Below, in pieces: positions 32,916-41,199 of a stretch of DNA of 64,000 nt. The DNA is from a bacterium BMS3Abin02. Its GTDB lineage: Bacteria > Actinomycetota > Acidimicrobiia > Spongiisociales > UBA4744. Below the pieces are notes generated by a model, which made no database searches, was not told the DNA's origin, and saw only the letters and a list, made by a program, of their open reading frames with translations. Made by a program: the position numbers and the translations under genes. Location: NCBI GenBank assembly GCA_002897675.1, contig BDSU01000011.1, positions 62,001 through 126,000 of the forward strand. The letters run 5' to 3'. Positions within the stretch are counted from its first letter, which is position 1, and each line of letters starts with the position of its first letter.

Positions 32916-34256
32916 ATGATCGATCGATTGCTCACGACGTTGGGGGCGTGGTCGCCCTTGCTCGTCTTTGCTCTCGCCACAGGGGAGAGCGCCGCGTTTC
33001 TCGGACTGTTTCTCCCTGGAGAAGTGACGGTGATTCTCGGCGGGGTGCTCGCCGGAACGGGGGTCGTGTCCCTCTGGGTCATGTTGGCCGCGGCGGTTCT
33101 CGGCGCGGTGATCGGTGACTCGATCGGGTTCTGGATGGGCGGCCACTTTGGGCCGGCGGTGCTTCGCAGGCCACGCCTCGCCAGGTTCGCCGGGCGGCTC
33201 GACGCTGCCGAGGCGAGTCTGGCCCGGCGAGGGTGGTCGGCACTCGTCGTCGCACGGTTCACGTCGTTCCTCCGGGCGGTCGTCCCGTTCGCCGCCGGGA
33301 TGGCGAAGATGCCGTACGGACGATTCGTCGTCGGCAATGTCATCGGCGGCGTGCTCTGGGGGAGCATCCTCACACTCGTCGGGTATCTGGCCGGTGACAG
33401 TTGGCGGGAGGTGGAACACTGGCTGTTGCGCGGTGGCTTGATGCTCGCGGGTGCGATCGTCGTGCTCGGCGTCATCGTGTGGGCGAGCCGTTGGGTTGCG
33501 GGGCATCGAGAGAAGGTGCTCGGATGGCTCGACCCGTTGCTGCGGACGCGTGTCGTTCGAGCCCTCGCGGACCGGTTGGAGGGCCCTTCGAGGCGGATGG
33601 CTCCCCTCCTGTATCTGTGGCCGGTCGCGGTAGTCATCGTCGGTGGTTTGTGGCTGTTCGGCGGGCTTCTCCAAGACGTGCTCGGCCAGGAGGAGTTCTT
33701 CTTCTTCGACAAGCGGGCGCTCGAGTACGTGGCCACACACCAGATACCGGCAATCGTGCAGGTGGCGCGGTGGCTCGCCACGACTACCCCTCAGTGGGTG
33801 ATGATGGCGCTCGGTGCCGGCATCGCAACGATCATGATCTGGCGACGCCACATCAATCGCGCAATCGGGGTTCTCGTCGCCGTCGTCGGGCAGTGGCTCA
33901 TCGTCGAGGTGACACAACTCGTGGTCGACCGGTCGGCACCGTCGCTCACCGCGCTCGGCTCACGTGGCGACTACGGGTTCCCGTCCGAGTACATCGCCGC
34001 GCTCGTCACACTCCTCGTGGTCCTCGCCTGGCCGTGGCGGCCGCAAGGGTGGCGTGCAACCACGTTCCGTTTCGGTGCTGTGATACTGATCGCGGCCGCA
34101 GTGGGCTTCTGCCGCCTCGTGTTGCTCCTCGAGTATCCGTCGGACGTGCTCGCCGGCGCGGCCGTCGGAGCGGGCTGGACGGTGATGGCGCTCAGCCTGT
34201 CAGACCCGCGCACCCAAGCGGCATTCGCCAGAGCCACGAAGCGCCCTCGGAACTAG
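32916..34256 (+). CDS. DedA-family protein fused to a degenerate PAP2 domain
   Basis: A 446-residue membrane protein. Residues ~1-200 are a DedA (SNARE-associated/VTT) domain: LFLPGEVTVILGG, then ARFTSFLRAVVPFAAGMAKM with the R-x3-P motif. This family takes part in lipid flipping. Residues ~240-446 resemble a PAP2 phosphatase: VDRSAPSL, then FPSEYIAALVTLL where PSGH is expected, and CRLVLLLEYPSDVLAG where SRX5HX3D is expected. Both catalytic His are missing (Tyr and Glu instead), so phosphatase activity is not expected. ATG 32916 is chosen from where homology starts. Confidence 0.87.
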   Translation: MIDRLLTTLGAWSPLLVFALATGESAAFLGLFLPGEVTVILGGVLAGTGVVSLWVMLAAAVLGAVIGDSIGFWMGGHFGPAVLRRPRLARFAGRLDAAEASLARRGWSALVVARFTSFLRAVVPFAAGMAKMPYGRFVVGNVIGGVLWGSILTLVGYLAGDSWREVEHWLLRGGLMLAGAIVVLGVIVWASRWVAGHREKVLGWLDPLLRTRVVRALADRLEGPSRRMAPLLYLWPVAVVIVGGLWLFGGLLQDVLGQEEFFFFDKRALEYVATHQIPAIVQVARWLATTTPQWVMMALGAGIATIMIWRRHINRAIGVLVAVVGQWLIVEVTQLVVDRSAPSLTALGSRGDYGFPSEYIAALVTLLVVLAWPWRPQGWRATTFRFGAVILIAAAVGFCRLVLLLEYPSDVLAGAAVGAGWTVMALSLSDPRTQAAFARATKRPRN

Positions 34257-34282
34257 TGCTCGTCGAGGTGCCCGGAACCCGG

Positions 34283-35503
34283 TCAGGCGAGCGCCGGGAA
34301 CGCGACATCGGCGACACCGAAATCCGGAGCGACGAGTCGATCCCGAAGCGGTGTGACATCCATCCGCTTCAGCATGAGGGATCGCAGCACCCCGGCGCCT
34401 GCCGTGGCGCCGGCGAGTTGAAAGCCGACGATGCGGCCATCGCTCAAGAACACCTTGCGCATCTGGTCACCCGTGCGCCACCGAAGCTCCTCCGAGCCGC
34501 TGCTCGCTCCAACCGTCATCACCGGCACACCGAGATGCTTCAGGCTGTTCATCGTCTCGGAACCCTCATAGGCAACGTCGTAGCCGGCGAGACCATCCGC
34601 CACCACCTTCGCCTGCGCGACCGCGTTCGGGAAGATGGCATGAACGTATCGTTCACCGGTGAGGCGATCGAACGTCTCGGCGACATCGCCTGCTGCGCTG
34701 ATGCCGGGGATGTTGGTTCGAAGGCGATCGTCGACGCGTACACCCCAGCCGACGTCGAGGCCCGAACCGGCGAGGAAGTCGACGTTCGGCTTCACGCCGG
34801 TGGCAGCGACGTAGGCGTCGGCCGTCAGCGACTCACCGGAGTCGAGCACGAGATTCTCGACGTTCGTGACACCTTCGAAGCCGGAGGCCTTGGATTCCAG
34901 ACGAACGACGATTCCCCGCCTCTGCAATTCGGCCAGCACGATCGATGCGGTCTCCAGGTCGAGCGTCCTCGGCATGACACGATCCATCATCTCGACCATC
35001 GCGACGTCCACATCGAGCTCGGTCAGTAGAAGCGCGACCTCCACGCCGATGAAGCCTGCGCCGACGATGAGAACCTGTTCCACCTGGCCTCGGCGGACCT
35101 CATCGACGAGTTTGGATGCCGCGGTCATCGATTTGAAGTTGAACACGCCTGGGAGATCTCGTCCTTCGATCGGCGCGTACAAGTTGCTCCCCGAGGCGAT
35201 GACCAGATGGTCGTACGGCACACGGCCGGCACCGTCGAGCATCACGTGCTTCAGCGACGGGTCGATCTCCATCACCCGGGTTCCGGATCGGTAGTCGATG
35301 TCGAGACGGTCACAGACGTCACGACCCTTCCAGTAGATCGACTGTTCCCTTCCGGTCACGAAGAAGTCCGCCATCGCCGGAGGCGCATACGGCGGGTACG
35401 GTTCCGAAGAGATCATCACGATGTCGGCATCGACACCGTGTGCTCGAAGCTTCTCTGCCACGGTGAGGCCGGCGGGACCGGCCCCGATGATCACGAGTTT
35501 CAT
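34283..35503 (-). CDS. FAD-dependent NAD(P) oxidoreductase of the CODH operon (FNOR)
   Basis: A 406-residue pyridine-nucleotide-disulfide-type reductase, similar to NADH oxidases and rubredoxin reductases. The FAD motif is LVIIGAGPAGLTVAEKL (residues 3-19), the NAD(P) motif VLIVGAGFIGVEVALLL near residue 145, and the second FAD motif GISAAGDVAE near 268. It is the last gene of cooF-cooS-cooC-FNOR; its ATG overlaps the cooC stop by one base. In known CODH clusters with this partner, electrons from CO are thought to pass via CooF to this enzyme and reduce NAD(P)+ or an acceptor. Confidence 0.88.
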   Translation of the reverse strand: MKLVIIGAGPAGLTVAEKLRAHGVDADIVMISSEPYPPYAPPAMADFFVTGREQSIYWKGRDVCDRLDIDYRSGTRVMEIDPSLKHVMLDGAGRVPYDHLVIASGSNLYAPIEGRDLPGVFNFKSMTAASKLVDEVRRGQVEQVLIVGAGFIGVEVALLLTELDVDVAMVEMMDRVMPRTLDLETASIVLAELQRRGIVVRLESKASGFEGVTNVENLVLDSGESLTADAYVAATGVKPNVDFLAGSGLDVGWGVRVDDRLRTNIPGISAAGDVAETFDRLTGERYVHAIFPNAVAQAKVVADGLAGYDVAYEGSETMNSLKHLGVPVMTVGASSGSEELRWRTGDQMRKVFLSDGRIVGFQLAGATAGAGVLRSLMLKRMDVTPLRDRLVAPDFGVADVAFPALA

Positions 35504-36369
35504 CAGTTCAGCTCCTGCTCCGTCTCGATGAGGACGTCACAGAGGTGCGTGACGCCGTCGGTGAATGGCGTCCGGGAGTCGTCGAGCAGGGAGCTCAGGT
35601 CCGGCTCGATCTCCAGCACGCGCTCGTCGAAGGGGATCACGTGCTGCGAGGTGAACGAGAACCCGCCTTCGGCCTCGATGCGACCGAGGGTGCGCTCGAC
35701 GTCTTCCGACTTTCGCACCCGGTTGATCACCAGATGCACGGCGGGAATGTCGAGCCCTCGCGCCAGCCTTGCCGTGTTGATCGCCACCTGGATGCCGTTG
35801 AACGTCGGATCCGACACCACCACGGCCTGGTGGAACCCCTTGGCGATCGCCCGACCGAAGTGTTCGACTCCGGCTTGGGTGTCCATCAGGACGACTTCGT
35901 CGTCGCGGAGTGACAGGTCCCCGACGATGGCGTCGAGGAGCGCGTTCTCCGGGCACAGACAGCCTGCTGCCGGCACGGTCACGGTTCCCATGGCGAGTAC
36001 GCGGATCCGTTCGTTTGCCGGCACGGCGAATCGATCGACCACGTCGCGCACGTCGGGGTTCAGGCGGAACAGCAGGCCCCACCCATCTCCGGGTCTGGTT
36101 CCTGTCTTCTCCTCGACATAGTCGGCATTCTGGCTGAGGGGAACGATTCCCCGAGCTTCGTCGAACGGAAGTCCGAGCGCGTACGGGAGGTTCATCTGCG
36201 GGTCGGAATCCACTGTCAGGACGGCGTAGTCGCGCCGGCCGAGAAGCCCGGCGAGGAGGGCGGTGAGACTGGTCTTGCCCACGCCCCCCTTGCCGGTGAC
36301 GACCACACGAAAACCATCGAGGGGGCCTGCCGTTCGCCGGCTCCCATGTTCATGGCCGTGATCGCTCAT
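35503..36369 (-). CDS. cooC: CODH nickel-insertion accessory ATPase CooC
   Basis: A 288-residue MinD/ParA-type ATPase. The N-terminus has a His-rich stretch (SDHGHEHGS) that may bind metal. The P-loop VTGKGGVGKTSLTALLAG begins near residue 25, the CXC motif is at Cys137/Cys139 (AAGCLCPENALL), and Walker B is VVLMDTQAGVEHFGR. In CooC1 the CXC cysteines bind Ni or Zn at the dimer interface, and ATP drives Ni insertion into the C-cluster. The start at 36369 is preceded by AGGAG and overlaps the cooS stop by ATGA. Confidence 0.93.
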   Translation of the reverse strand: MSDHGHEHGSRRTAGPLDGFRVVVTGKGGVGKTSLTALLAGLLGRRDYAVLTVDSDPQMNLPYALGLPFDEARGIVPLSQNADYVEEKTGTRPGDGWGLLFRLNPDVRDVVDRFAVPANERIRVLAMGTVTVPAAGCLCPENALLDAIVGDLSLRDDEVVLMDTQAGVEHFGRAIAKGFHQAVVVSDPTFNGIQVAINTARLARGLDIPAVHLVINRVRKSEDVERTLGRIEAEGGFSFTSQHVIPFDERVLEIEPDLSSLLDDSRTPFTDGVTHLCDVLIETEQELN

Positions 36370-38291
36370 ACTCCTGCTCCGACCTCCTCCGGCATCGCGA
36401 TACTGTCCGGTTCGATGAACGCCAAGCCCAACGCCTTCCGCTTGGCTTCGATGTGGCGCCGGATCAACACCGCTGCCCGCTCCGGGTCCGGTTCGATTCC
36501 GAACTTGGCTCCAACAACGCCGTCGAGTCCGTCGGTCAGGAGGTTGACGACGTTCTCGCTTCCGAAGATCGGTGGCTGCACGCCCAGTACCGTGTAGATG
36601 CCGCTGGCCACGACGTACGCACCGATGGCGACGGCTTTCTCCGAATACCACTCAGGTGCCGCACCGGCCATCGGCAGATCGGAGATGTCGACACCGAGAT
36701 GGTTCGCGAGGGCTGCCGCCAGCACGAGGACACGGCTGTTGTCCACACACGACCCCATGTGCAGCACCGGCGGGATGCCGAGAGCCTTGGCGATGCCTCC
36801 GAGGCCCGTGCCTGCGAGATCCGCGGCTTCGGGAACCAGGTGGCCCGCCTTGCCGTTGGCAATGGCGGCGCAACCGGTGACGACGACCAGGATGTCGTTC
36901 TCGATGAGTCGCTGCGTCAAGGTGACATGACCCTTGTCCTGCGGGATCTTCGGGTTGTTGCAGCCGACGATCCCGACTGCGCCGCGAATCTGTCCGTTCT
37001 TGATGGCTTCCACCAGCGGTTCGGGGGTACCCCCCAGCGCGGCGAGGATTGCTTCGACGGAGAATCCGGCCATCATCGGTACCGGTTCTCCGGGAATCAC
37101 GACACGATCTGGGACACGATTGGCGAATGCCTCGACCGCCGTGCGCACGATCTGCCTGCCGATCTCGAGGCCCCGGTGAGGATCGAACGAGATGTGGGTG
37201 GCACCCGGGAACTTCGCCTTGTCGGCCGTCGAGATGATCTGTGTATGGAAGCACTTGGCCACGTCCGTCACCGACGGCATGATGCACTGGTAGTCCACGA
37301 CCATCGCCTCGAGCGCTCCCGTCATGATCACCAGTTCCTGCATCAGGTGGTTGCCGGCCATCGGCACCCCTCTGCGCATCAGGAGTTCGTTGCCGGTGCA
37401 GCACAGCCCGACGAGGTTGATGCCTTCGGCGCCCAGTTCCTTCGCCCTGGCGACCAGCTCGGGATCCGTGGCTGCCTGCACGATGACATCCGACAGCAGC
37501 GGGTTGTGGCCGTGCAGCGCGATGTTCACATACTCCTCTCGGAGCGTGCCGAGGTTGACCTGGGACATGACCGGTTCCGGTGTGCCGAACATCACGTCCG
37601 ACAGCTCGGTGGCGACCATCGAACCTCCCCAGCCGTCGGAGAGGCTCGTGCGTAGGCCGTGCAGCAGGATGTTGACGTAGTCGTTGTCGACACCCATGTG
37701 GGTACGGTGCAGCATCTCGACGTTCTCCCGGTCGATTCCACGAGGCGTGATCCCCAGCTCCGCCCACTTGGCTCTGCGCACCTCGGGTACACGGTTCAGG
37801 AATCCGATACGGTCTTGACGGCTTCCGTAGTCCTCGAAGATGGCCTCGGCCAGTTCGGCGGCAACGTGTGCCGCCGGCCGCCCGTCGCAGGCGATACCGT
37901 AGTCCGCAGCGAGATTCCACAGTTTCGCCTCGTCCTTGATCTCGTACCCGCTCGTTTCGCCCTGGGCGGTCTCGAGGAAGACTTCGAGGATGTCACGGCC
38001 GTGATCCGAATGTGCGGCCGCGCCGGCAGCGATCGATCGGCCCAGGTTTCGGGCGACGATGGTGTCGGCATCGGCGCCACACACGCCCTTCTGGGGGCCT
38101 TCGCCAAAGGGATCGACACGGCACGGACCCATCGCACAATTACGACAGCTCACACCCATCAGACAGTATCCGCACTGAGGTTGCTGGGCGGCGAGGCGCT
38201 CCCACACGGTGTCGATACCCTCGAAGTGGGCTCGGCGCAGCATCGTTTGGGCATCCGCCGCGATGCTTTGATTCTCGATTCGATTCGTCAT
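36366..38291 (-). CDS. cooS: Ni,Fe carbon monoxide dehydrogenase catalytic subunit
   Basis: A 641-residue anaerobic-type CODH (CO + H2O to CO2 + 2e- + 2H+). C-cluster ligands are all visible: His262 (ALHGHNPL), Cys297/298 (GLCCTGNE), Cys336 (DYQCIMPS), Cys444 (VGCNNPK), Cys474 (VTGCAA), Cys515 (MGSCVDNSR). Lys552 and the proton-path His94/His97 are kept. B-cluster cysteines are 49, 52, 57 and 71. The D-cluster site is Cys40-X2-Cys43, with Ser48 where classical enzymes have the second Cys (CX7C). This is the spacing of the [2Fe-2S] D-cluster enzyme of Desulfovibrio vulgaris. ATG 38291 has GGGAGGA upstream. Confidence 0.97.
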   Translation of the reverse strand: MTNRIENQSIAADAQTMLRRAHFEGIDTVWERLAAQQPQCGYCLMGVSCRNCAMGPCRVDPFGEGPQKGVCGADADTIVARNLGRSIAAGAAAHSDHGRDILEVFLETAQGETSGYEIKDEAKLWNLAADYGIACDGRPAAHVAAELAEAIFEDYGSRQDRIGFLNRVPEVRRAKWAELGITPRGIDRENVEMLHRTHMGVDNDYVNILLHGLRTSLSDGWGGSMVATELSDVMFGTPEPVMSQVNLGTLREEYVNIALHGHNPLLSDVIVQAATDPELVARAKELGAEGINLVGLCCTGNELLMRRGVPMAGNHLMQELVIMTGALEAMVVDYQCIMPSVTDVAKCFHTQIISTADKAKFPGATHISFDPHRGLEIGRQIVRTAVEAFANRVPDRVVIPGEPVPMMAGFSVEAILAALGGTPEPLVEAIKNGQIRGAVGIVGCNNPKIPQDKGHVTLTQRLIENDILVVVTGCAAIANGKAGHLVPEAADLAGTGLGGIAKALGIPPVLHMGSCVDNSRVLVLAAALANHLGVDISDLPMAGAAPEWYSEKAVAIGAYVVASGIYTVLGVQPPIFGSENVVNLLTDGLDGVVGAKFGIEPDPERAAVLIRRHIEAKRKALGLAFIEPDSIAMPEEVGAGV

Positions 38292-38902
38292 CAGATTCCT
38301 CCCGCCACGCGTGCAGCTTCCTTGCCCCAGCCTCGCCAACCCGCCAACGTGTCAGGCTCCATCGGGGCCACGCCGGTGGTGGCGTTGATCGCGAGCGCCG
38401 TTTTCTGGATACGTTCCTCCCTCAGGAGGTCGTTCAGTTCCCCGTAGACGAGGGCATTCACCTTGCACACTTCGACACACGCCGGTTCCTCGTCACGCCG
38501 AATGCGATCGAAACAGCCGTCGCATTTCGTGGAGACGACACGAGGCGCCGCCGCGTTGGCCTGCAGATGGAACGTGATCGCAGCGAACGGGCACACCATG
38601 GCGCACATCGCGCAGGCGATGCACTTGTCGATGTCGACGAGAACGACGCCGAACTGGTCGTTGCGGCCGATGGCCCCGGTCGGGCACACCTGTAGGCACG
38701 GTGCGGGGTCGCAGTGGTGGCAACGATTCGGGAACGAACTGCCCATCCACGGCCCGGGCTCTACGTGGATCCGGGGTTTCGGCGGGGGGTTCTCGAAGAT
38801 TGCGAGGAACGGATCCTTGCTTCTGGAATGCTCGACCGCGCAGGCGAACTCACACTGCCGGCAGCCGATACATCGTTGTGGATTCACGAATACGGTTTTC
38901 AC
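38291..38902 (-). CDS. cooF: CODH electron-transfer protein CooF (4Fe-4S ferredoxin-like)
   Basis: A 203-residue polyferredoxin with four 4Fe-4S motifs: CIGCRQCEFACAVEH (residues 11-25), CHHCDPAPCLQVCP (~61-74), CIACAMCAMVCP (~94-105), and CDGC...CVEVC (~128-147). It is the CooF/HycB-type subunit that accepts electrons from the CooS B/D clusters. It is the first gene of the operon; GGAGGTG precedes ATG 38902. It shares one base with the cooS start, so equimolar coupled synthesis is likely. Confidence 0.95.
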   Translation of the reverse strand: MKTVFVNPQRCIGCRQCEFACAVEHSRSKDPFLAIFENPPPKPRIHVEPGPWMGSSFPNRCHHCDPAPCLQVCPTGAIGRNDQFGVVLVDIDKCIACAMCAMVCPFAAITFHLQANAAAPRVVSTKCDGCFDRIRRDEEPACVEVCKVNALVYGELNDLLREERIQKTALAINATTGVAPMEPDTLAGWRGWGKEAARVAGGI

Positions 38903-39492
38903 ATGACCACCTCCTCATGCGATCGTCGGTTGGGCTGTGCGCATGACGGTGGTGCCCGTCGCCGAGTCCCCTTCGAACAGGCGATCGCGATTCCCGGGAC
39001 GCCGCCGCGAGGGGAGCTGCCCGTCGATGCCGGGTCCGGTCGTCCGAGCGAGTGAACAGACGGGGAAACGCAACGGTGTCGCGGCTCAGAGAGGGGGCCG
39101 CTGCGAGGCCAACGACGGGTCTTGGGAGCCCGTCGAGCAGTGCATGGCACGCACCTCGACGATTGTGCGTCGCCCTTCGACGCAAGGCGCGACTGTGCCT
39201 TGTTTCGCCAGAGCCGTCGCGTTCGCCTCGCGATCTCGTATCGACCTGAGGTTGCGATACGAGACACGAAGTGCCGAGTGCGAGATGCGTGACGCGCACA
39301 CCCGCCGATCCACACAACGGCATCGTTCAGCAGGCTCGTGATCGGAGAATCGGACACTACCCCATGATGCCTTCAACGCTAGTCCCGGACGTGTGGCCGT
39401 GTCGCTCGCAACCCGTCGTCGCGGCGGACGGCGGGAAGTGGGGGTAGCCTGTTGTCCGGTCGGGTACCGCGGACTCGAACCGGGAGGTTCCG
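38903..39492. other. 590-base gap upstream of the CODH operon
   Basis: No convincing gene. It contains a family 2 repeat (39234-39293) and a short hairpin TGCGTCG / CGACGCA near 39165-39183. It must hold the cooF promoter (minus) and probably that of the DUF2520 gene (plus). I found no CRP/CooA-like TTGTGA-N6-TCACAA box and no clear -10/-35 pair. Confidence 0.6.
39234..39293. repeat. Dispersed intergenic repeat, family 2, copy 3
   Basis: TCTCGTATCGACCTGAGGTT, GCGATACGAGACACGAAGTG, then CCGAGTGCGAGATGCGTGAC. It matches 9574-9619 at both ends, with a 7-base internal insertion (GACACGA duplication). It lies in the gap upstream of the CODH operon. Confidence 0.6.
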
Positions 39493-40308
39493 TTGAACAT
39501 CATCCTCGCCGGACCGGGGCGTGCAGGCACGGCGTTGTGTCTGGCTGCGGCGTCGGCAGGTCACCGCGTCGTCGCAGTGCTCGGACGCCGGCCCGAAGCC
39601 GTCGAGGGAGCCGCGGCGCGATTCGATGCCGTTGCATTCGGCTTCGACGATGATCTGCCCGCGGTGGACCTGCTCATGGTGGCGGTGCGGGACGACGCCA
39701 TCGAAGAGGTCGCCGATCGGTTGGCACCACGTGCGTCCAACGTCGGCGCTGCGGTTCACCTCAGTGGTCTGAAGCCGGCAGCGGCGCTCGCCCCGCTGGC
39801 CGATGCGGGTCTGGCGACCGGGGTTCTGCATCCGCTCCAGACGCTGCCGACTCCCGAAGCCGGAGCCGAGGCGCTTCCGGGTTCATGGTTTGCCGTCACC
39901 GCACACGATCCGGTCCTCCGATCGGATCTCGAGGATCTCGTCGCGTCGATCGGCGGGCACCCGTTTGCGCTGGACGATGAAGATCGTGCCCTCTATCACG
40001 CCGCCGCCGCGACCGCAGCGAACGACACGGTCGCCGTGCTGGCGCTTGCAGCGAACCTGTTCGCAGCGGCAGGTGTTCCTTTCGACGCGGCCCGTCCGCT
40101 CGTCGAGGCCGTCGTCGCCAACGCATTCCGGCTCGGTCCGAAGGAGTCGTTGACCGGTCCGATCGCGCGAGGTGACGTCGGGACGGTCGTCGCCCAACTG
40201 CAGGCCGTCGCCGATCGTGTGCCGGAGGAGGCCGACCGGTTCCGGAGGCTCGGTAGGGTCGTAGCCGAACTGGCAGGGACCCGAGGCATCTTCGAGGAGA
40301 TTCTGTGA
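39493..40308 (+). CDS. Rossmann-fold/DUF2520 protein linked to pantothenate synthesis
   Basis: A 271-residue protein. The N-terminal NAD(P)-binding fold starts MNIILAGPGRAGTALCLAAA, and the C-terminal DUF2520 helical domain resembles ketopantoate or hydroxyacid dehydrogenases (GVLHPLQTLP, then LYHAAAATAANDTVAVLALA). It is the counterpart of Rv3603c, next to panC in many actinobacteria, and overlaps panC by GTGA. A reductase role in pantothenate synthesis is plausible but unproved. Confidence 0.87.
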   Translation: MNIILAGPGRAGTALCLAAASAGHRVVAVLGRRPEAVEGAAARFDAVAFGFDDDLPAVDLLMVAVRDDAIEEVADRLAPRASNVGAAVHLSGLKPAAALAPLADAGLATGVLHPLQTLPTPEAGAEALPGSWFAVTAHDPVLRSDLEDLVASIGGHPFALDDEDRALYHAAAATAANDTVAVLALAANLFAAAGVPFDAARPLVEAVVANAFRLGPKESLTGPIARGDVGTVVAQLQAVADRVPEEADRFRRLGRVVAELAGTRGIFEEIL

Positions 40309-41198
40309 ACATCGTCACCACGTTCGAGGAAGCTCGAGCAGCGAGACGGGGCGTCGTCGCCCTCGTGCCGACGATGGGCTACTTCCACGAGGGGCATCTG
40401 TCGTTGATCCGTAGTGCGCGCACCGGTGCCGACACGGTGTTGGTCAGCCTGTTCGTCAACCCTCTCCAGTTCGGCGAAGGCGAGGACCTGGACCGGTATC
40501 CCCGCGACCTGGATCGGGACGCCTCCCTCGCCGACGACGCGGGCGCCGACGTGCTGTTCGCTCCCCCCGTCGAGACGATGTACCCGGTGGACCCGGCGAC
40601 GCGGGTCACTGTCGGCTCGCTCACAGACCACCTCTGCGGTCCCTACCGGCCGGGGCACTTCGAGGGCGTTGCGACGGTGGTCGTCAAGCTCTTCGCCGGA
40701 CTTCAGCCCGACCTCGCCTTGTTCGGGCGCAAGGACGCCCAGCAGCTCGCGATGCTGCGCCGACTCGCCGTCGACCTGTCGTTTCCGGTTCGGGTGATTG
40801 GACGGCCGATCGTGCGTGAACGGGACGGGCTGGCGCTTTCGAGCCGCAACGTCTACCTGTCGGCCGATCAGCGCCGATCCGCGCTCGCGCTGTCGCGTGG
40901 CCTCGCACGCTCCGCCATGGCGGCACTCGACGGGGAGCGGTCGGCGACCGCATTGGAGTCGATCGTTGAGACCGAATGCGATCAGACCCCCGGAGTCGAC
41001 ATGCAATACGTGCAACTCGTCGACGCGCAAACGGTGCAACCGATTCCGGAACTCGACCGTGATGCGTTCCTGGCCGTCGCCGCTCTCGTCGGGACGACAC
41101 GACTCATCGACAATGTCCATTTCTGGCTGGATGAAGGCAAGCTCACCTACGAGCTTGGTGAACGTCTCGACCGGGCGACAATTCTGGGAGGCAACTGA
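40305..41198 (+). CDS. panC: Pantothenate synthetase (pantoate-beta-alanine ligase)
   Basis: A 297-residue nucleotidyltransferase-fold ligase that makes pantothenate from pantoate, beta-alanine and ATP. VPTMGYFHEGHLSLI carries the HxGH-type motif, LFVNPLQFG is the pantoate site, LFGRKDAQQLAMLRR follows, and GLALSSRNVYLS is the KMSKS-like loop. It starts at GTG 40305 inside the DUF2520 end. panD, which usually follows in actinobacteria, is absent. Confidence 0.95.
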   Translation: MNIVTTFEEARAARRGVVALVPTMGYFHEGHLSLIRSARTGADTVLVSLFVNPLQFGEGEDLDRYPRDLDRDASLADDAGADVLFAPPVETMYPVDPATRVTVGSLTDHLCGPYRPGHFEGVATVVVKLFAGLQPDLALFGRKDAQQLAMLRRLAVDLSFPVRVIGRPIVRERDGLALSSRNVYLSADQRRSALALSRGLARSAMAALDGERSATALESIVETECDQTPGVDMQYVQLVDAQTVQPIPELDRDAFLAVAALVGTTRLIDNVHFWLDEGKLTYELGERLDRATILGGN

Positions 41199-41199
41199 C

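Noticed and set aside
38903-39492. A CooA/RcoM-type CO-sensing regulator or binding site near cooF
   Set aside because: No regulator gene and no symmetrical TTGTGA-like site was found in the 590-base gap.
32066-39492. The 32-39 kb block as an integrative element or genomic island with att sites
   Set aside because: No integrase, tRNA junction or direct repeats are visible at the borders. Only the break in conserved gene order supports insertion.
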